A DNA stretch of 64,000 nt from Nigrospora sphaerica. Taxonomy: Eukaryota > Ascomycota > Sordariomycetes > Amphisphaeriales > Apiosporaceae. Location of the stretch: the NCBI GenBank assembly GCA_018287875.1, contig JAGVVL010000018.1, forward strand, positions 2,782,501 through 2,846,500, in the 5' to 3' direction. The notes beneath the pieces are model-generated. The model saw nothing but the letters and a program-made list of their open reading frames with translations. It was not told the DNA's origin and searched no databases. Made by a program: the position numbers and the translations under genes. Shown here piece after piece: positions 32,732 to 44,600 of the stretch (positions are counted from its first letter, which is position 1; every line of letters begins with the position of its first letter).

Positions 32732-35602
32732 AACTAGCGCCGGGGGGCCCCTCTCCCAGGTCAGCGGACGGGCGTTGGCCAGGGGAGGGGCGAATAGAGA
32801 GAGGGCTTCGCGTGTGGCGTTTGGCGTGGCGAGGGCAGCACGACACCGATCCACGCGGTTGGGAGGGAGCTTCACAATGAGACGAAGTGATGCGCATCGC
32901 TGGGTGGCGGGACGGTGCCCGTGTTTTCCCTTGAGTTTGAGTTGGAAGGATTATTGAGTTTCGAGGGACTGCATGGTAGCCATTGGAGTTTGCAGGAAGA
33001 TGCCTTGGGAAAGCATGCTATTTTTGGTCTCAGTATGCCGGCCGGCCGTCCGTTGTTACGGCCTCACTGGGAGTAATGAGAGAGGGTCGTGGCAAAGTAG
33101 ACGTAGCAAAGGTAGAGAGGGAGAGAAAGAAAGAACAGGGGCTCCTCCGAGGGTAGACATGCCAGACGCGCATGTTCGGGCAGCCATGTACAGTTGTGTC
33201 GCAATAGACTGGAATTCTTCTTGCGAAGCACAACGCAAGCCGACAAAGCTCACAATGTTTGTTCCGAGCCCTCCTGGGCCTATGACGGGGCCTCGAAAAT
33301 GATGACGAGGCGCCACGCATGCTGACACTGGGGGGTTTGGGGAGCAAGCCAACCGGGGGAAAGGCCCGGTCAGATCATAGTGGCTGGTCGGGCCGAGGCT
33401 GGGTATGCTGGCAACGGTAACGGGGGTCATTGGCAATGGTTCTGTTTCGAATCATGTACGGCCCGGCGAATCTCACGCCCACTGACGATCGCGGGAGGGC
33501 CAGTTTGCTTGGCCCGAGACAGACGCCACACCAGCCACCGAGGGTGATGGACCCGGGGCCGGGCCACCACGGACGAGGAGCCCGACCCACGGCCTTGGGT
33601 TTTTGTCTGCACGGGGATATCTGCCTGTCTGTTCAGGAAGAGGGGAGGGGCTGTGCCGGCTGTGGCAAAGCCGGCAACTCTGCACGGGCATGAGCTGTGT
33701 GTAAGCTGAACTGTGTATGAGGTAGGCAGGTTGACGTGGGGACCCAGGACCGTGTCGCGAAGCTGGAGCAAGTTGGGTTCCGATGACAGCTTTCTCGTGC
33801 GTCATGGTGTCTGAGAGGGTGTTTCCTCCAGAGGCGCGTTGGCAGCGGTGGGAGGAAGGGAAGAGAGTCACAGCGGCACAGGGTCGATCAGCTGGGCGCG
33901 CCCAACGCACGGCGCCTCGGCCGCCTCAACGGGGGGCCAGGTCATGATACCGGGGGTACGCAGGACCTTTCTTCCTACAGCCCTAAGTAAGACTCCATGA
34001 GTAAACACATGGGCAAAAGAACAATGGATGACGGGACGGAAGGGATCACCCATTCCCGAATGGGCCCGGGATTGCCCCATCTGCTCGGGACCGGTAGACG
34101 TGCATACGCGTGGATCAAGGGGCCTACAGCGCTAGTAGCGGGCCCACCCTCGCCGGACTACCCCAACCAGGACACCCAGCGTGAGATGCCATGGGGGAGG
34201 CTACGGACCAAGCTAGTAGAGGGCCAAGTCAACTTGCAGATGTATCCAGGATGCGACCGGATGCAGTAGGTAATGTGCATCCATCCTACGGCATGTGTGC
34301 TCGTACGGATGTAGATGGCTACGCCCGCCCTCAGATATAGGAGATCCATGGGCAAAGTACGGGGGCTATCTGGCATACATCCATTTACTGGTCGGGCCAA
34401 GCACCATAAACGTGCACCCACCCAGTCTGGGGGCATCTACGTGGAAGATAAGGCAGGTAATTAGTACCTACCTATCGGGCATTCCCCATACGCCGGATGT
34501 AGGACCTGAGTACTACAATGGATACTTGGGTAGTGGAGGCAGGCCTGGCCGGGATGGAACCATTTCCTAGAGCAGCTTGCGCCAAGCCGCTCACCCAACT
34601 CTATACAGACCACTGGAAACCGTCTGCCCACCGCCCACGGATCCATGGAGGGACATACAGCTCATTCGATTGCCTTTCCGGTCCTCTCCTTCTACCTATA
34701 CCGTGGAAAGTTAGGGCGTGGCTCGGGGGCCGCCACCACCCCGGATGCTTGGCTGTCCTCTCGAAATCCCGTCCTCCAGCTCTGCTAGCCAAACGGGACC
34801 GGACGATGGATCCCTTTGGCATTGTCAGTTAGCCGCCCTACGTGGCAAGCCGGGCCAAGCAAGGGCGTGGGTTAACGCCCGTGTGGTAAGCCGGTGATGT
34901 GGATTGCCGATCCTTGAGGCTCGAGCCAAACCTGCCGGCGCCGCCAGCCCCGGAGGCGCCCAGCTGACGGCGGACCTGCCGCTCGCCCTCGTTGACACAG
35001 CAACAGCTACGTCGGACAAGTCGCGCCAGCACCTTGGGAGGGGAAGTGCGCTCGCTGTTCCCGCTGCCGTGGACGCGAAGCGACGCGCGGCTCGTAGGTT
35101 CAGGCTGACCATGCCCTCCCCAATCTTGACGATGCAGGCGTGGACGGCAGCTGTGAAGCTTGCTTCTATCCTCACATCCAGGGCCCCTCTCCCTCTCTCT
35201 CATACACTCCCTCACCCTGGCTCGTCATCCCTCCGGATGACTTTCCTCCTCCGTCACACCGCCTGCCCGACGTACGTAGCCTTCCCCTCCATGTATTTGC
35301 GCAGCACACAGGAGCCCTGTCAAACTCAAACTCCGGCAGGATCACTGCCCCTCGTCTCTTTGCCGCCTCCCCCTCACATGGGTGGCCCAGCTGGCCCAAG
35401 GGGCGGGAGATACACGCCTTTCGGCAGCGAGTCTTTGCTTTCGCTCAAACTTCGCCAGCCCATTACGACGTCCTGTTTGCATGACGGAAGCCTGACTGCC
35501 GTCTCTCCCCCTCCTGCCTGGCTGTCTGTCTTGGCCGGCCGCTCTCTGGTATGTTTTCCGTTACGCTTTGGCCTTGCCTCCGGGACCTTGGCCTCGTGAG
35601 CA
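32732..35602. other. Intergenic region, about 2.9 kb
   Basis: No gene is supported between the kinase and the CFEM-like gene. Frames at 34,838-35,215 (minus) and 34,904-35,599 (plus) overlap, and neither has a domain. The last part before 35,795 is CT-rich and is the promoter/leader of the next gene. Confidence 0.45.
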
Positions 35603-35608
35603 TATAAG
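35603..35608 (+). promoter_or_regulatory. TATA-box-like element of the CFEM-like gene
   Basis: TATAAG lies about 190 nt upstream of ATG 35796 and is followed by a CT-rich leader, a common fungal arrangement. Confidence 0.4.
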
Positions 35609-35795
35609 TGTATGCCTGTTCGTCTTCAGTTCCCCTCTCTTTCTCCCTCCCTCCATCATCAGCATCTTGTGTCTCAGAGTCACTCGAGTACGCGTCCTCT
35701 TACCTACGCTACCATTTCGAACCAGTTCATCACTATCAAACCGGTCCCGTTAATATCCCCCAGAATTCAGGACAATTCGGCACCACTCATCCACT

Positions 35796-36784
35796 ATGAA
35801 GACCTCTACCGTCGCCATCGCCTTGGCTCCCGCTGCCGCCTCGGCTCAGTGGTGGGGTGGCGCGCCTGAGTGTGCTGTAAGTCGGCCGTCCCGCTGGCCT
35901 GGCCTTACCTGGTCCGGCCGTACCTTTCCTGAACCCATGCTGATCAATGCCCTTTCTAGCAAACCTGTCTCTCGTCTGCTTGGTCCTCTGCCTCTGCTAC
36001 TGCTGCCTCCGCCACGAGTGGCAATGGCTGGTGGCCTCAGCAGTCGGACTACTGCGCCGACGACAAGCGCAGCAACGTTCAGGACTGCCTCGCCAAAGAC
36101 TGCTCTGCTACCCCAACCGCCGTCAGCAGCTACTCATCCTTGGCCTCGTCTCTTTGCTCTGCGTGGTCATCCTGCACCGCGGCCGGTTCGACCGGCGTCC
36201 AGACCATCACCTACCCGGGCGGCCCTGTGACCTGGGGTGCCCCCGGCGGTTGGAGTGGGTTTGGAGGCAACGGCAACGGCCCCCGCGGCGGCAACTTCGG
36301 CGGTCCCGGCGGGTTCGGTGGCTGGGGCAGTGACAGTAGCGACAGCAAGGTGTGGTCGGAGTGGGCCGATGCTTACTCAGGCTCCAAGACCTGGACGGGT
36401 GGTGTCGTGACCGTCACCGGCTGCGTTGGCAACGGCTCCCCCTGGTTCGCTGGACCCGGCGGCGGCTGGAACAACATGGGCGGCTTCAACGGCTGGGTTG
36501 GCTGGGGCCAGGGCTGGACCTGGGGTTCCACCGTCACCAAGACGGTCACGTACACCACCACTCTCTCCGATGGCAGGGTTTCCGAGTTCACCGGCCTGGC
36601 CACCGTCGCTGCTGCCGTCAGCGGTGACTTGACCACCAGCACCACGCTCGGCGCCGCGACCTCAACGCAAACCTCGTCCGATAACGCCGGTGCCCGCATC
36701 GGCGGATCTTCCGAGGGCGGCATCGTCACCGGCATGATGGGCATTGCCCTTGGCGCCGTTGTCCTGGTGGCCGGCATGCTGTAA
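35796..36784 (+). CDS. CFEM-like, Trp/Gly-rich GPI-anchored cell-surface protein
   Basis: A predicted secreted, GPI-anchored wall or membrane protein of 301 residues. Exons are 35796-35876 and 35960-36784; the 83-nt phase-0 intron starts GTAAGT and ends TTTCTAG. The signal peptide runs to about AAASAQ. A Cys-rich N-terminal module has seven Cys (PECA-QTCLSSAW, DYCADDK, QDCLAKDCSATP, SLCSAWSSC), resembling CFEM domains, though the spacing is loose. The middle is strikingly rich in Gly, Trp and Asn (GGPGGFGGWGSD, GGGWNNMGGFNGWVGWGQGW). A Ser/Thr-rich stalk follows, and the last 20 or so residues are hydrophobic (IVTGMMGIALGAVVLVAGML) after a Gly/Ser patch, as for GPI attachment. Function is unknown; CFEM proteins can take part in haem uptake, adhesion or virulence. 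Confidence 0.82.
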
Positions 36785-39700
36785 AGCGAACTTGCCCCCT
36801 TAGCCGCGTTGCACTTGGGCTTGGTCCCTTGCGGCTGCTTCTTCGGCTGCTAGGACATGAGTACGAGAATCTCCGTTTTTCTCGACCAGTTTGTGCACTT
36901 GCTATCATGGTGAAGGAGCGAAAATCTGTATATAAGCGTCGACCTTGGGTGTATGTTTGATTTTTTGGATTCCCACGCAATCGCTCTTGGAGGGGAAGAA
37001 TGTCACGAACCTGTTAGACATGTGTTTCCTTTCTAGTTGGAATACGGATATAATGCTGACTATACGAGTCAAAAACCAATCGGTGTTTAAAAAGGAAGTT
37101 AGTCCTGTTGCCGCTTACCTGCAAGTAACCAGACGACTAGTCCAAGCTTCGTTCTCTTCGCCTTTGCATCGGGTTTCATAGCCCAAGTGTCTCGAGTCTC
37201 ACTTTGACCTGTACACCCATGTCTTGGGATTTGGGAGCCGGACACAAAACGACTTTAGACGCAGTCGGACAGGTCGGGGTAAGTTGGGCCGAGCGAAGGC
37301 TGGCTGACCTGGCCTTTGCCATGCCCAGGTACCTACATTGGTCGGTATTTGGGACCATTGTTGCCTACACAACATAAACCTACATGTAACGTATGTGGTC
37401 GCCAAATGACATTCAACGGGTGGCATGTTCTAGTTAGGATGCCAGTGGGCCTCCACGCCGAAATCAATCACGGCCCCTCAGGCACGGCGTTTGCTACCAG
37501 GTACGGGACGATGCCTAGGCTATTCCGGCTATGGTACAGCATCCGTTTCGCAGTGCTTTTGTAAAATGGGAAGGGGTCGAAATGTTCCTGCGGGTGATGG
37601 GAAATACAAATTGTGCGAGGCGCCGCGGCAGTAGCCTGGACGAGCACGTATGAAGGGGGTTTGGGGGTTTTGTGTCGAGTGATATCCGTGTGGGATGGAT
37701 GGGCAGCACGAACAAAAGCCCCATGGGGGGTGAGCACCTACGAAAGGGGACGGGGGGTTTTGTGTCGAGTAATATCCGTATGGGATGGATGGGCAGCACG
37801 AACGAAAAGCCCGTGGAAAGGCAGGGCCATACGCAATCTTCCCCCCCACGCAGCATCGAGAAAAATACCGTGGTCGCGGGCGAGGTAGGGCTGCTGACGC
37901 ACAAGGTTCAAACTCCTCCGTCGCCGTCACCAGCCCGGCGCTCGCCGAGCGTTGTTCCCTTGTTCCTTCACGATGGAGCTGGCGTCGTGTTGTGCGGATA
38001 TGGAGCTCCCAAAGCGAACGGAGGCTGGCCGCGGGACAGGGCGGATGATGGCGGGTTCAAGAATTGGAGAGAGAGCGAGGGAATGGAACGAGCGACCGAT
38101 CTACCACGGGTAACACGTAGTTGGGCACCCCAGTTACTTCGAGGAAGATGCCGCTTCTTGGACCCCACCGCTCAACGCCTTCTACCATGAATGGGACCCC
38201 TTGCTGTCACAGAGAGGGATGCTGGTATATTTTTCATCCGCATATGAATTGCCGCATATTTCACTCGAACAACTACGAAGTACCCGGTCCCACGGCGGCC
38301 CCGCGCGCTCCTGTGCCCTTCTCCCGACGCCGCCACCGCCGCGGGGCGCCGGGGAGCTGTAAAGAATATCCGTGTCCACCGTCGTCGACGGGCTCGCCGC
38401 GACGGCCCTCCAGCCCTCGGTGCCGAGGACCGGCCGCGGCCAGCTTCTTCTGGAGGACGATGGGCGGCGTGGACGGGGCGTACGGCGTCGAGAGGCGCCG
38501 GCGGTGCCGAGATTCGGCCCCGGACTGGACCGAGGAACGCGGCGCGCGTTCGACTACGCCGGTCCTCGCTTTCGAAATCCGCTTTATACAGGGCCGCCCG
38601 CGACTCGAACTTCGGGGTGGGCCGGCCACGCTGTATTGGCTGCTGTCGGTGCTTTTGGTAAGCTTGCCGGCGACGTGGGCGTCCTGTTCGCGCCGCCGCC
38701 GCTTGTAGGCTTGGAGGTCAAATTAGACAATAACGGACAGGAGCACAGCACTTGACATGGAGCCCGAGATGGCCTGCTACGGCCGTCATTTTGGGCGTCC
38801 CAGAGGAAGGCTAGCTGCCGCGGTCGCTGCTCCCGCCACCGCCAACTTTGACTTCGTTTGGCAATGAATGTGGTGGCAGGGAACCATAGGAGGGAGGGTG
38901 TGAGGCAGTATTTTTGAGGGTTCAGTATGCGACGTACGACGTGAAATCCCCGTGAACGATGCGTCGATTCAGCTGCCTCGCTTGCAGTACCCAAGCTCTA
39001 GACGACAAGAGCATCTGGGCCACACAGGACAAGTTCGGATCTGCTGGACAGGCCCGCCGTACAGTTGTTTGCCAAAAGCTCCACAGCGTTTTGTCGAGGT
39101 TGTGAAAGCAATAACATTCGCTGAGGCTGGATATTAGTAATGCTTCCCCAGGCATCCACAACTAGAGTGACCAAAATCAGAGGCGTTTATGCGAATATTC
39201 CGATTCTTGACGCCAGTAAAGTTACGCCTTTCCTTGTGCTTCGGCTGTCGTGGCACTGTGGCTCACGTATGGAGGCAAGACGCAACGCTAAATTTCGCTC
39301 GGTCCAAGGAGGAGGGAGTTGCGTAATACCGCTGCGCCAAAAGGATGCCCTCCTCTCTGGTCGATGCCCACCGTGCCCGTAGCAGCCAGATAGAGCTTGA
39401 GACGAGACTCCTGGGACCAGAGTGGGTTCATAGGCGATGGTGATTGTAACCGTCCTTGTTGCTAAGTCGGCTGCACCCGCAACACATGTGCCTGATATTG
39501 CGAACAGTATCCCCGCACCCGACCATCTGAGAGAGACATTGCGTGTCGGTTGGACGTCGGTAACAACATGATCGACTATCGGTAGGCGGCGCTTGCGTTT
39601 GTGTTCGCCCATCCCGAGTGTTGTGGTTGACGGCTCGGCCTCCCAGGCGGTTTTCTCCCACGGCGTTGGGTCAGGACAACGGTGTAGTCATGTTTGATGT

Positions 39701-41510
39701 GAAGGAGCGACCAATCCCCGGGCGCCGCATCCGACCTCGAACGAGGCGCTACTCCTGACGATGCTGTTCCGCTCCATGGCTAGCACTGAATCCGTCGACG
39801 GGCCGCGGCCGTTCGTCACGCCTCTCGACTAGGAGGGAGCAAACACTCGCCGCCCGAATTTGTCAAACGGCCCAGGAAGATCATATGGTTACGAGGGCGG
39901 CTAGCAGCCATACGTATGACTATATGGGCCAGGCGAGGCAAAGAAAAAAAGCTACGCTCCGCGGGAGGGCGGTCAGCCAAGGCCGCTGATAGATAAGGAA
40001 AAGTCATGAAGCCGCTTTTCATAGGACGAGGCCATCGTCTCGCGGCAGCAACGGCCGCCCAGCGAGACCATGTAGCCATTACGGGGTATATAAGCCGATT
40101 CTGCATGTTCGGGCATATATCGTAGAAATGCCGTGAGGGTTAGCCAAGTCGAGCTTGACCTCGCTGACATACAGCCCTATCCGCGGGGATCGATGGGCAG
40201 AGATAAGTCGGCATACAAACGCGATGGTGATTGGCCTGTCGGTATTCAAACACCGAGCAGAGATAGAAGAAGGGTCTTGGAGTCGCCGCTAGCAGCACAC
40301 AGCCACTCGTGTCGTCGTACGCCCGGTGGTATCTCCAGATTTGCCAAGAACAAGGCAATGCCGGGGAAGGCCCGCGTATTGAGCTGCGTCTACTTCCTAT
40401 TGGCCCCAGGGGTCCAATTGATAGCGAGTTTCGACTTGCCCTGGATAAGGTTTCCCGGCACGCAAGTAATCTCGCGTGCTCGCGTGCTTCTTGCAAGGAA
40501 AGGTGTCACCTGCCCGATTCTGCATTACACAGAGACCGGACGCCCGTAGGGCAAGAGATAAGGCCACGAACGGGCCAGCAAGTGGTCTCGAGACCGGCTT
40601 CCGTCCCGAGCTATAAAGTCCCCTCCCTCGAGTCTTTTGTTTCGAGCCAACAACTGGGCGGTGTCTTTCCTACCGCTGGACCGGAGGGAACTGGACCTGG
40701 CTGGGGATATCACGAGTCTCAATTCGCCGAAACGTTCCGAACGACCCACCGAAAAGAAGACCCTGAGCTGACGAGGCAAAGAACAAGAGGTGGCCACACG
40801 TGGGGGACGAGGAGGGGAGGGGGTCGGGGTTGGGGGGGCGGCCACTGGGGGGAAAACAAGCAGTGCTTTCCCACGTCCACGACGTCGGGGGAAGGCGACC
40901 CGAAGGCCTTCACACAAACGACGACGGCCGTTGGATTGGGATCGGGCCAGCGGGCGTAAAGCCGACGACGACGACGCCGCCGAGACCTGCCGCACGCGTG
41001 GCCGGCCGTGCGCACAGGCACCCCAAATTCCATCATTCCCCCGCGCACGACGAACCGCACGATGACTTCATGACGCCCGAGGCAAACGACGGGCCACGGC
41101 GACGGCAGACAATGGCGGCGACGTGTCGTAAACACAACCCAAACCGCCCAGCAGCCCCGTCATGCACGTCGCCCCGTCCGTCGCGAAAAAGCCGTTCTGA
41201 TCGATTTCCCACCCATGGGACGGACGGCTCGAACGGCCGGTGACCCCCGCGTGGGCGTCTGACTTTTGCCCGCGGCCTTGTTTCAGCGGCTCCATTGGCT
41301 GCGCGACACCGGTTTCTTGCGCTGCAACCCGATCCGGAAATTGACCCCGCGGACGGTAGCCAGGGACGGCCAACCGGATCCCCCTTCTTAATGCCGCAAA
41401 CAATCAGACTCGAGTACCAGCGAGTGGCGTTACAGGCGACAAGAACCCCCCTCCCCGGCTCGTTTAGGTCTGTAACGCCTGCTGGCGAGAGCGAGAGGGA
41501 GGGAGAGGGA
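36785..41510. other. Gene-poor region, left part
   Basis: No convincing gene over about 4.7 kb. Contents I can name are a 90-bp tandem duplication (37,642-37,821) and an AGGTACCT word at 37,328. Longer frames (38,121-38,708; 39,187-39,612 minus; 40,309-40,959) lack motifs and consistent codon bias. Confidence 0.45.
37642..37821. repeat. Two-copy 90-bp tandem duplication
   Basis: The word TGTGTCGAGT recurs at 37,671 and 37,761, and GAGCAC at 37,642 and 37,732, both exactly 90 bp apart. Most of the unit is shared, with scattered substitutions and some drift at the right end. Because 90 is a multiple of three, open frames pass through both copies; on the minus strand each copy reads ...LPIHP.RI.LDTKPP.... 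Confidence 0.8.
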
Positions 41511-41526
41511 CACACACACACACACA

Positions 41527-41577
<51 letters not shown>

Positions 41578-41636
41578 TCCTTGTCTCTCATTCTGCATGT
41601 AGGTACGTGTGTGTGTGTGTGTGTGTGTGAGTGTGT
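41511..41636. repeat. Compound microsatellite: (CA)n-(CT)n ... (GT)n
   Basis: A CA run (about 41,511-41,529) passes directly into a long CT run (to about 41,572). After a short spacer comes a GT run (about 41,606-41,636, with one A interruption). The CA and GT arms are complementary. Confidence 0.9.
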
Positions 41637-44600
41637 ATATGTGAGCGCGTGCGCGCGTGCAGAAAAGTCACGTCACATCATGCTTACCTTTCTCTCTTCA
41701 CCCCTCTTTCTCTCTTTCTGGCATGCATCCATTCCCCTCTTCCCTTCCCGTCCCGACGCAGGTTAAAGTTGGCATACGTACAGCACGCAAGAGCGAGGCT
41801 ATGGATGTACTAGGCAGGTGCGTAAGACCGGGGACAAGGACGAGTAACCGCTGCACCTGCCCGCGCAACTCCGTCGTCATCCATGCCCGCCCCTTTGAAG
41901 CCCCTACAGAACTAAAGGTACGTACAGTAACGAGTTTGGGGGGAGGCGAATGCGGGGCCTCGGCGGGATCGGGCGACCTGCCTTACAGAGCCAGAGGGCC
42001 ATCTTTTGCCATCCCGTCTTGCCCGTGTGGAAAAATTAATTATAGCATGCTCAGGGTCGCGTGAGGCCCTACCTAGATTCCTAATGTGCCCCGAGTGACC
42101 ATGGCTGCTCTTGGCAAATGGACGTGCTTCAGCCGTCGTCGTGGTCCGCTCAAGGGTCGCTGGCTCGTCATTGGGTCCGGCCCTGGCCATGGACACCGAC
42201 GCGCAAAGTGGCCCGCAATCGGGTCGACGGGCCTGGGGGATTGTCAGCCCCAGTCTGCACAGTCTCTTTCTCAGTGTAGGTACAGGCGTCGTAGTAGTAC
42301 TCCGAGACAGGGGGCCTTGTGCCAAACGACTGGGACGGCCGCCCAGTGGAAGGCGAGGGTCGGGATGCAAATTTCCATTGGTAATAAGCTGTCGGGGCGT
42401 AGGGCGGCTGTCCTGGGTCATCTGGGGAACGGCCCTCGAGCGCTTGTGTCTTGCATTGGAATCTTTTCGGCCTATGCGCCGTGCAGAACTCGGCGACACC
42501 CCCCCCTCCCCCCGGGCCTGCCGAGTCCGTCTTACGCGCCGTCCGTCAGCATATGGGTTCTTATTGCCTCTAGCAAGGGAATCTATAGGGTACCTACCTT
42601 ACTCGGTACTTCTGTTGAAAGCAATCACCTGCTATACAGTCATTAAGTACTTGGTCACCCAAGTAACCTCTCACCGGAATAGGACGACTGCATGAAAAGA
42701 GAACCGTGAGAATTGGGTAAAGTACCTACATGCATACCTCTTACTTGGTCACTACCTCCTGAACTAGCCTATTTCCCCCCATTGCAACGTTCCCGCCCCC
42801 GACGGACCCGCTGGGTGGGTAGGTATGCGAGGCGTGGTACACAGAGTACGATGTGGTAGTCTGATCCCGCAGCAACCCTGTGTCAAGTAGACGCTGGACT
42901 GGCTTGACCGCGCCAGGACTACGCAATACGGCGGGGCATCCAGCATTTTCAGGGTCCTGTCCTGGTATGTACCTACTTGCTCATCGGGTTACCGTGCACC
43001 GCCTCAATGAAATCTATAGTCGACGGTGTGGCGAGGCAGTTGAGGCTACTGAACGACCGCTCCTGACTAGAACCCTTCCCCCTGGCCCTTGGGTCAAGCT
43101 TGATCCCACAGGGATGGGTATCGTTTCGCGGTCCCGCGCGAGTGACAACATGAAGGCTACCGTTAGCCTTCCCCGGGCTAAATCTGGCTTCTCCTACTCC
43201 GATCGTATGTACCTAGCAACCCCTGGGATCGAACTATGGAGATGCCCGGGCTAGATGTCTCTGAGTCTGCGAGTAAAGCAGGACAAAACGACTGGATCGC
43301 GTACAACCCGCCGAGCATTCGGACCCGAATGGAGTGGGTGGCATGGGCACCGGCCTTATGCCCGGTAAGTGGAATTTCGGCGGTTATGCCCCGGAATGGC
43401 ACATGGTCAGCACAAATAGAGAACCTGATTGGGGTTTTGTTCGGTGGCAGAAGGCTGCTCCCACCAACAACCACGACTACGAGGAAAAATACAACAGTAC
43501 ACACAGCCTTAATGAAGGCAAATGAGGAGCAGTGTACCTCGTAAGCCCGATGTTCGTCGGGTCGATCATTACCCCGGCGTCTCGTGCTGCTGGAGCCCAA
43601 ACGGCTGAAAGATACCTGTTTCAACGTAGAGGTTTTCGCCATCAGCATTTCTGGGCGACCCACGATCTACAGCGACGGGGTTCGCACCCGGGAGGGGGGG
43701 CGGTTTCTTGCGCGAATGGCGGTCCGCCTGGCAGAAAGGCGAGGGCAGGACCAGATCCATCCATCTCTATAACAAGTACGGTTAGAGGATTGCAGCTAGA
43801 GCAGAAAACCAATGGCTTTTGTACAGGCGAACACCAAGCAGATGTGGTTGGCCATTAGCTAGCGTAACAGGCAAAAGCTGTATGTGCATCCACGGCGGCA
43901 GACCGGGGGGCGGGAATGTGCAGGTTGGTACACCCTAACCCAGGTTCACTTACCGTCGTTTGTGGATAAAACGAGAGACTACGTATTCCCACCCATGTAG
44001 AGGAGGTGGTAGAGGAGGTGGTGGCTGCTGTGGGAAACCCGTTTGGGTTATCCGTGCGGTCAGCGTGGCCAGGGAGCCAAGGCAGCCAGGGTTCATCTGC
44101 TTCCCAATGCAACTCGGCAAAGCGTGTACGAAAAAGCAAAGGGCTGTCTGTGCGGGCGCACCCAAGCGTAGAGACTTGTCGGGCCGTATGTGCTCAACTG
44201 GCTCCCGCAGATCCAGACGGAAGCCTGCGAGTCCTCCCCTCCTGTCCCCTCCCCCTCCCCTCTCCCCTGGCACCAGCCGGAGCACATGGATACGCCAGGA
44301 GGGCCAGGAGGGACACACACGATGCCTAAAGCCTGCTACTTAGCCACGGATCCGTCGTACGCATTTCGGCCATGTTGCCGTTCTGCAGCGACTGTGGGAA
44401 GGCCCGGCGTGTGCCGGCCGAGGTCAGGAGCCTGGACGCAGCTGAGGGTCTCGAGCAATGACTCGCCATATGCGCTCCCGGAGTTTTCTTCTGCCTGCTC
44501 CTGTCACATGCCTCCCCCACGGGCCTCGAAGGGCTGATGAGCGCCTCTGGCGACCAAAAAAAACATCCCCCCAAAAAACCGACGCGGGCACACGCTAAGG

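Noticed and set aside
34838..35599. Overlapping open frames on both strands before the CFEM-like gene
   Set aside because: Three frames are open at once, as expected for GC-rich DNA, and none shows a motif.
39187..39612. A 141-codon minus-strand frame with one possible membrane helix
   Set aside because: No start context, family motif or consistent third-position bias. It sits in a gene-poor, repeat-rich region.
43334..43525. A short plus frame rich in Trp/Asn (GKWNFGGYAPEWHM)
   Set aside because: Only 63 codons without motif or codon bias, and the opposite strand is open for longer. It is probably chance.
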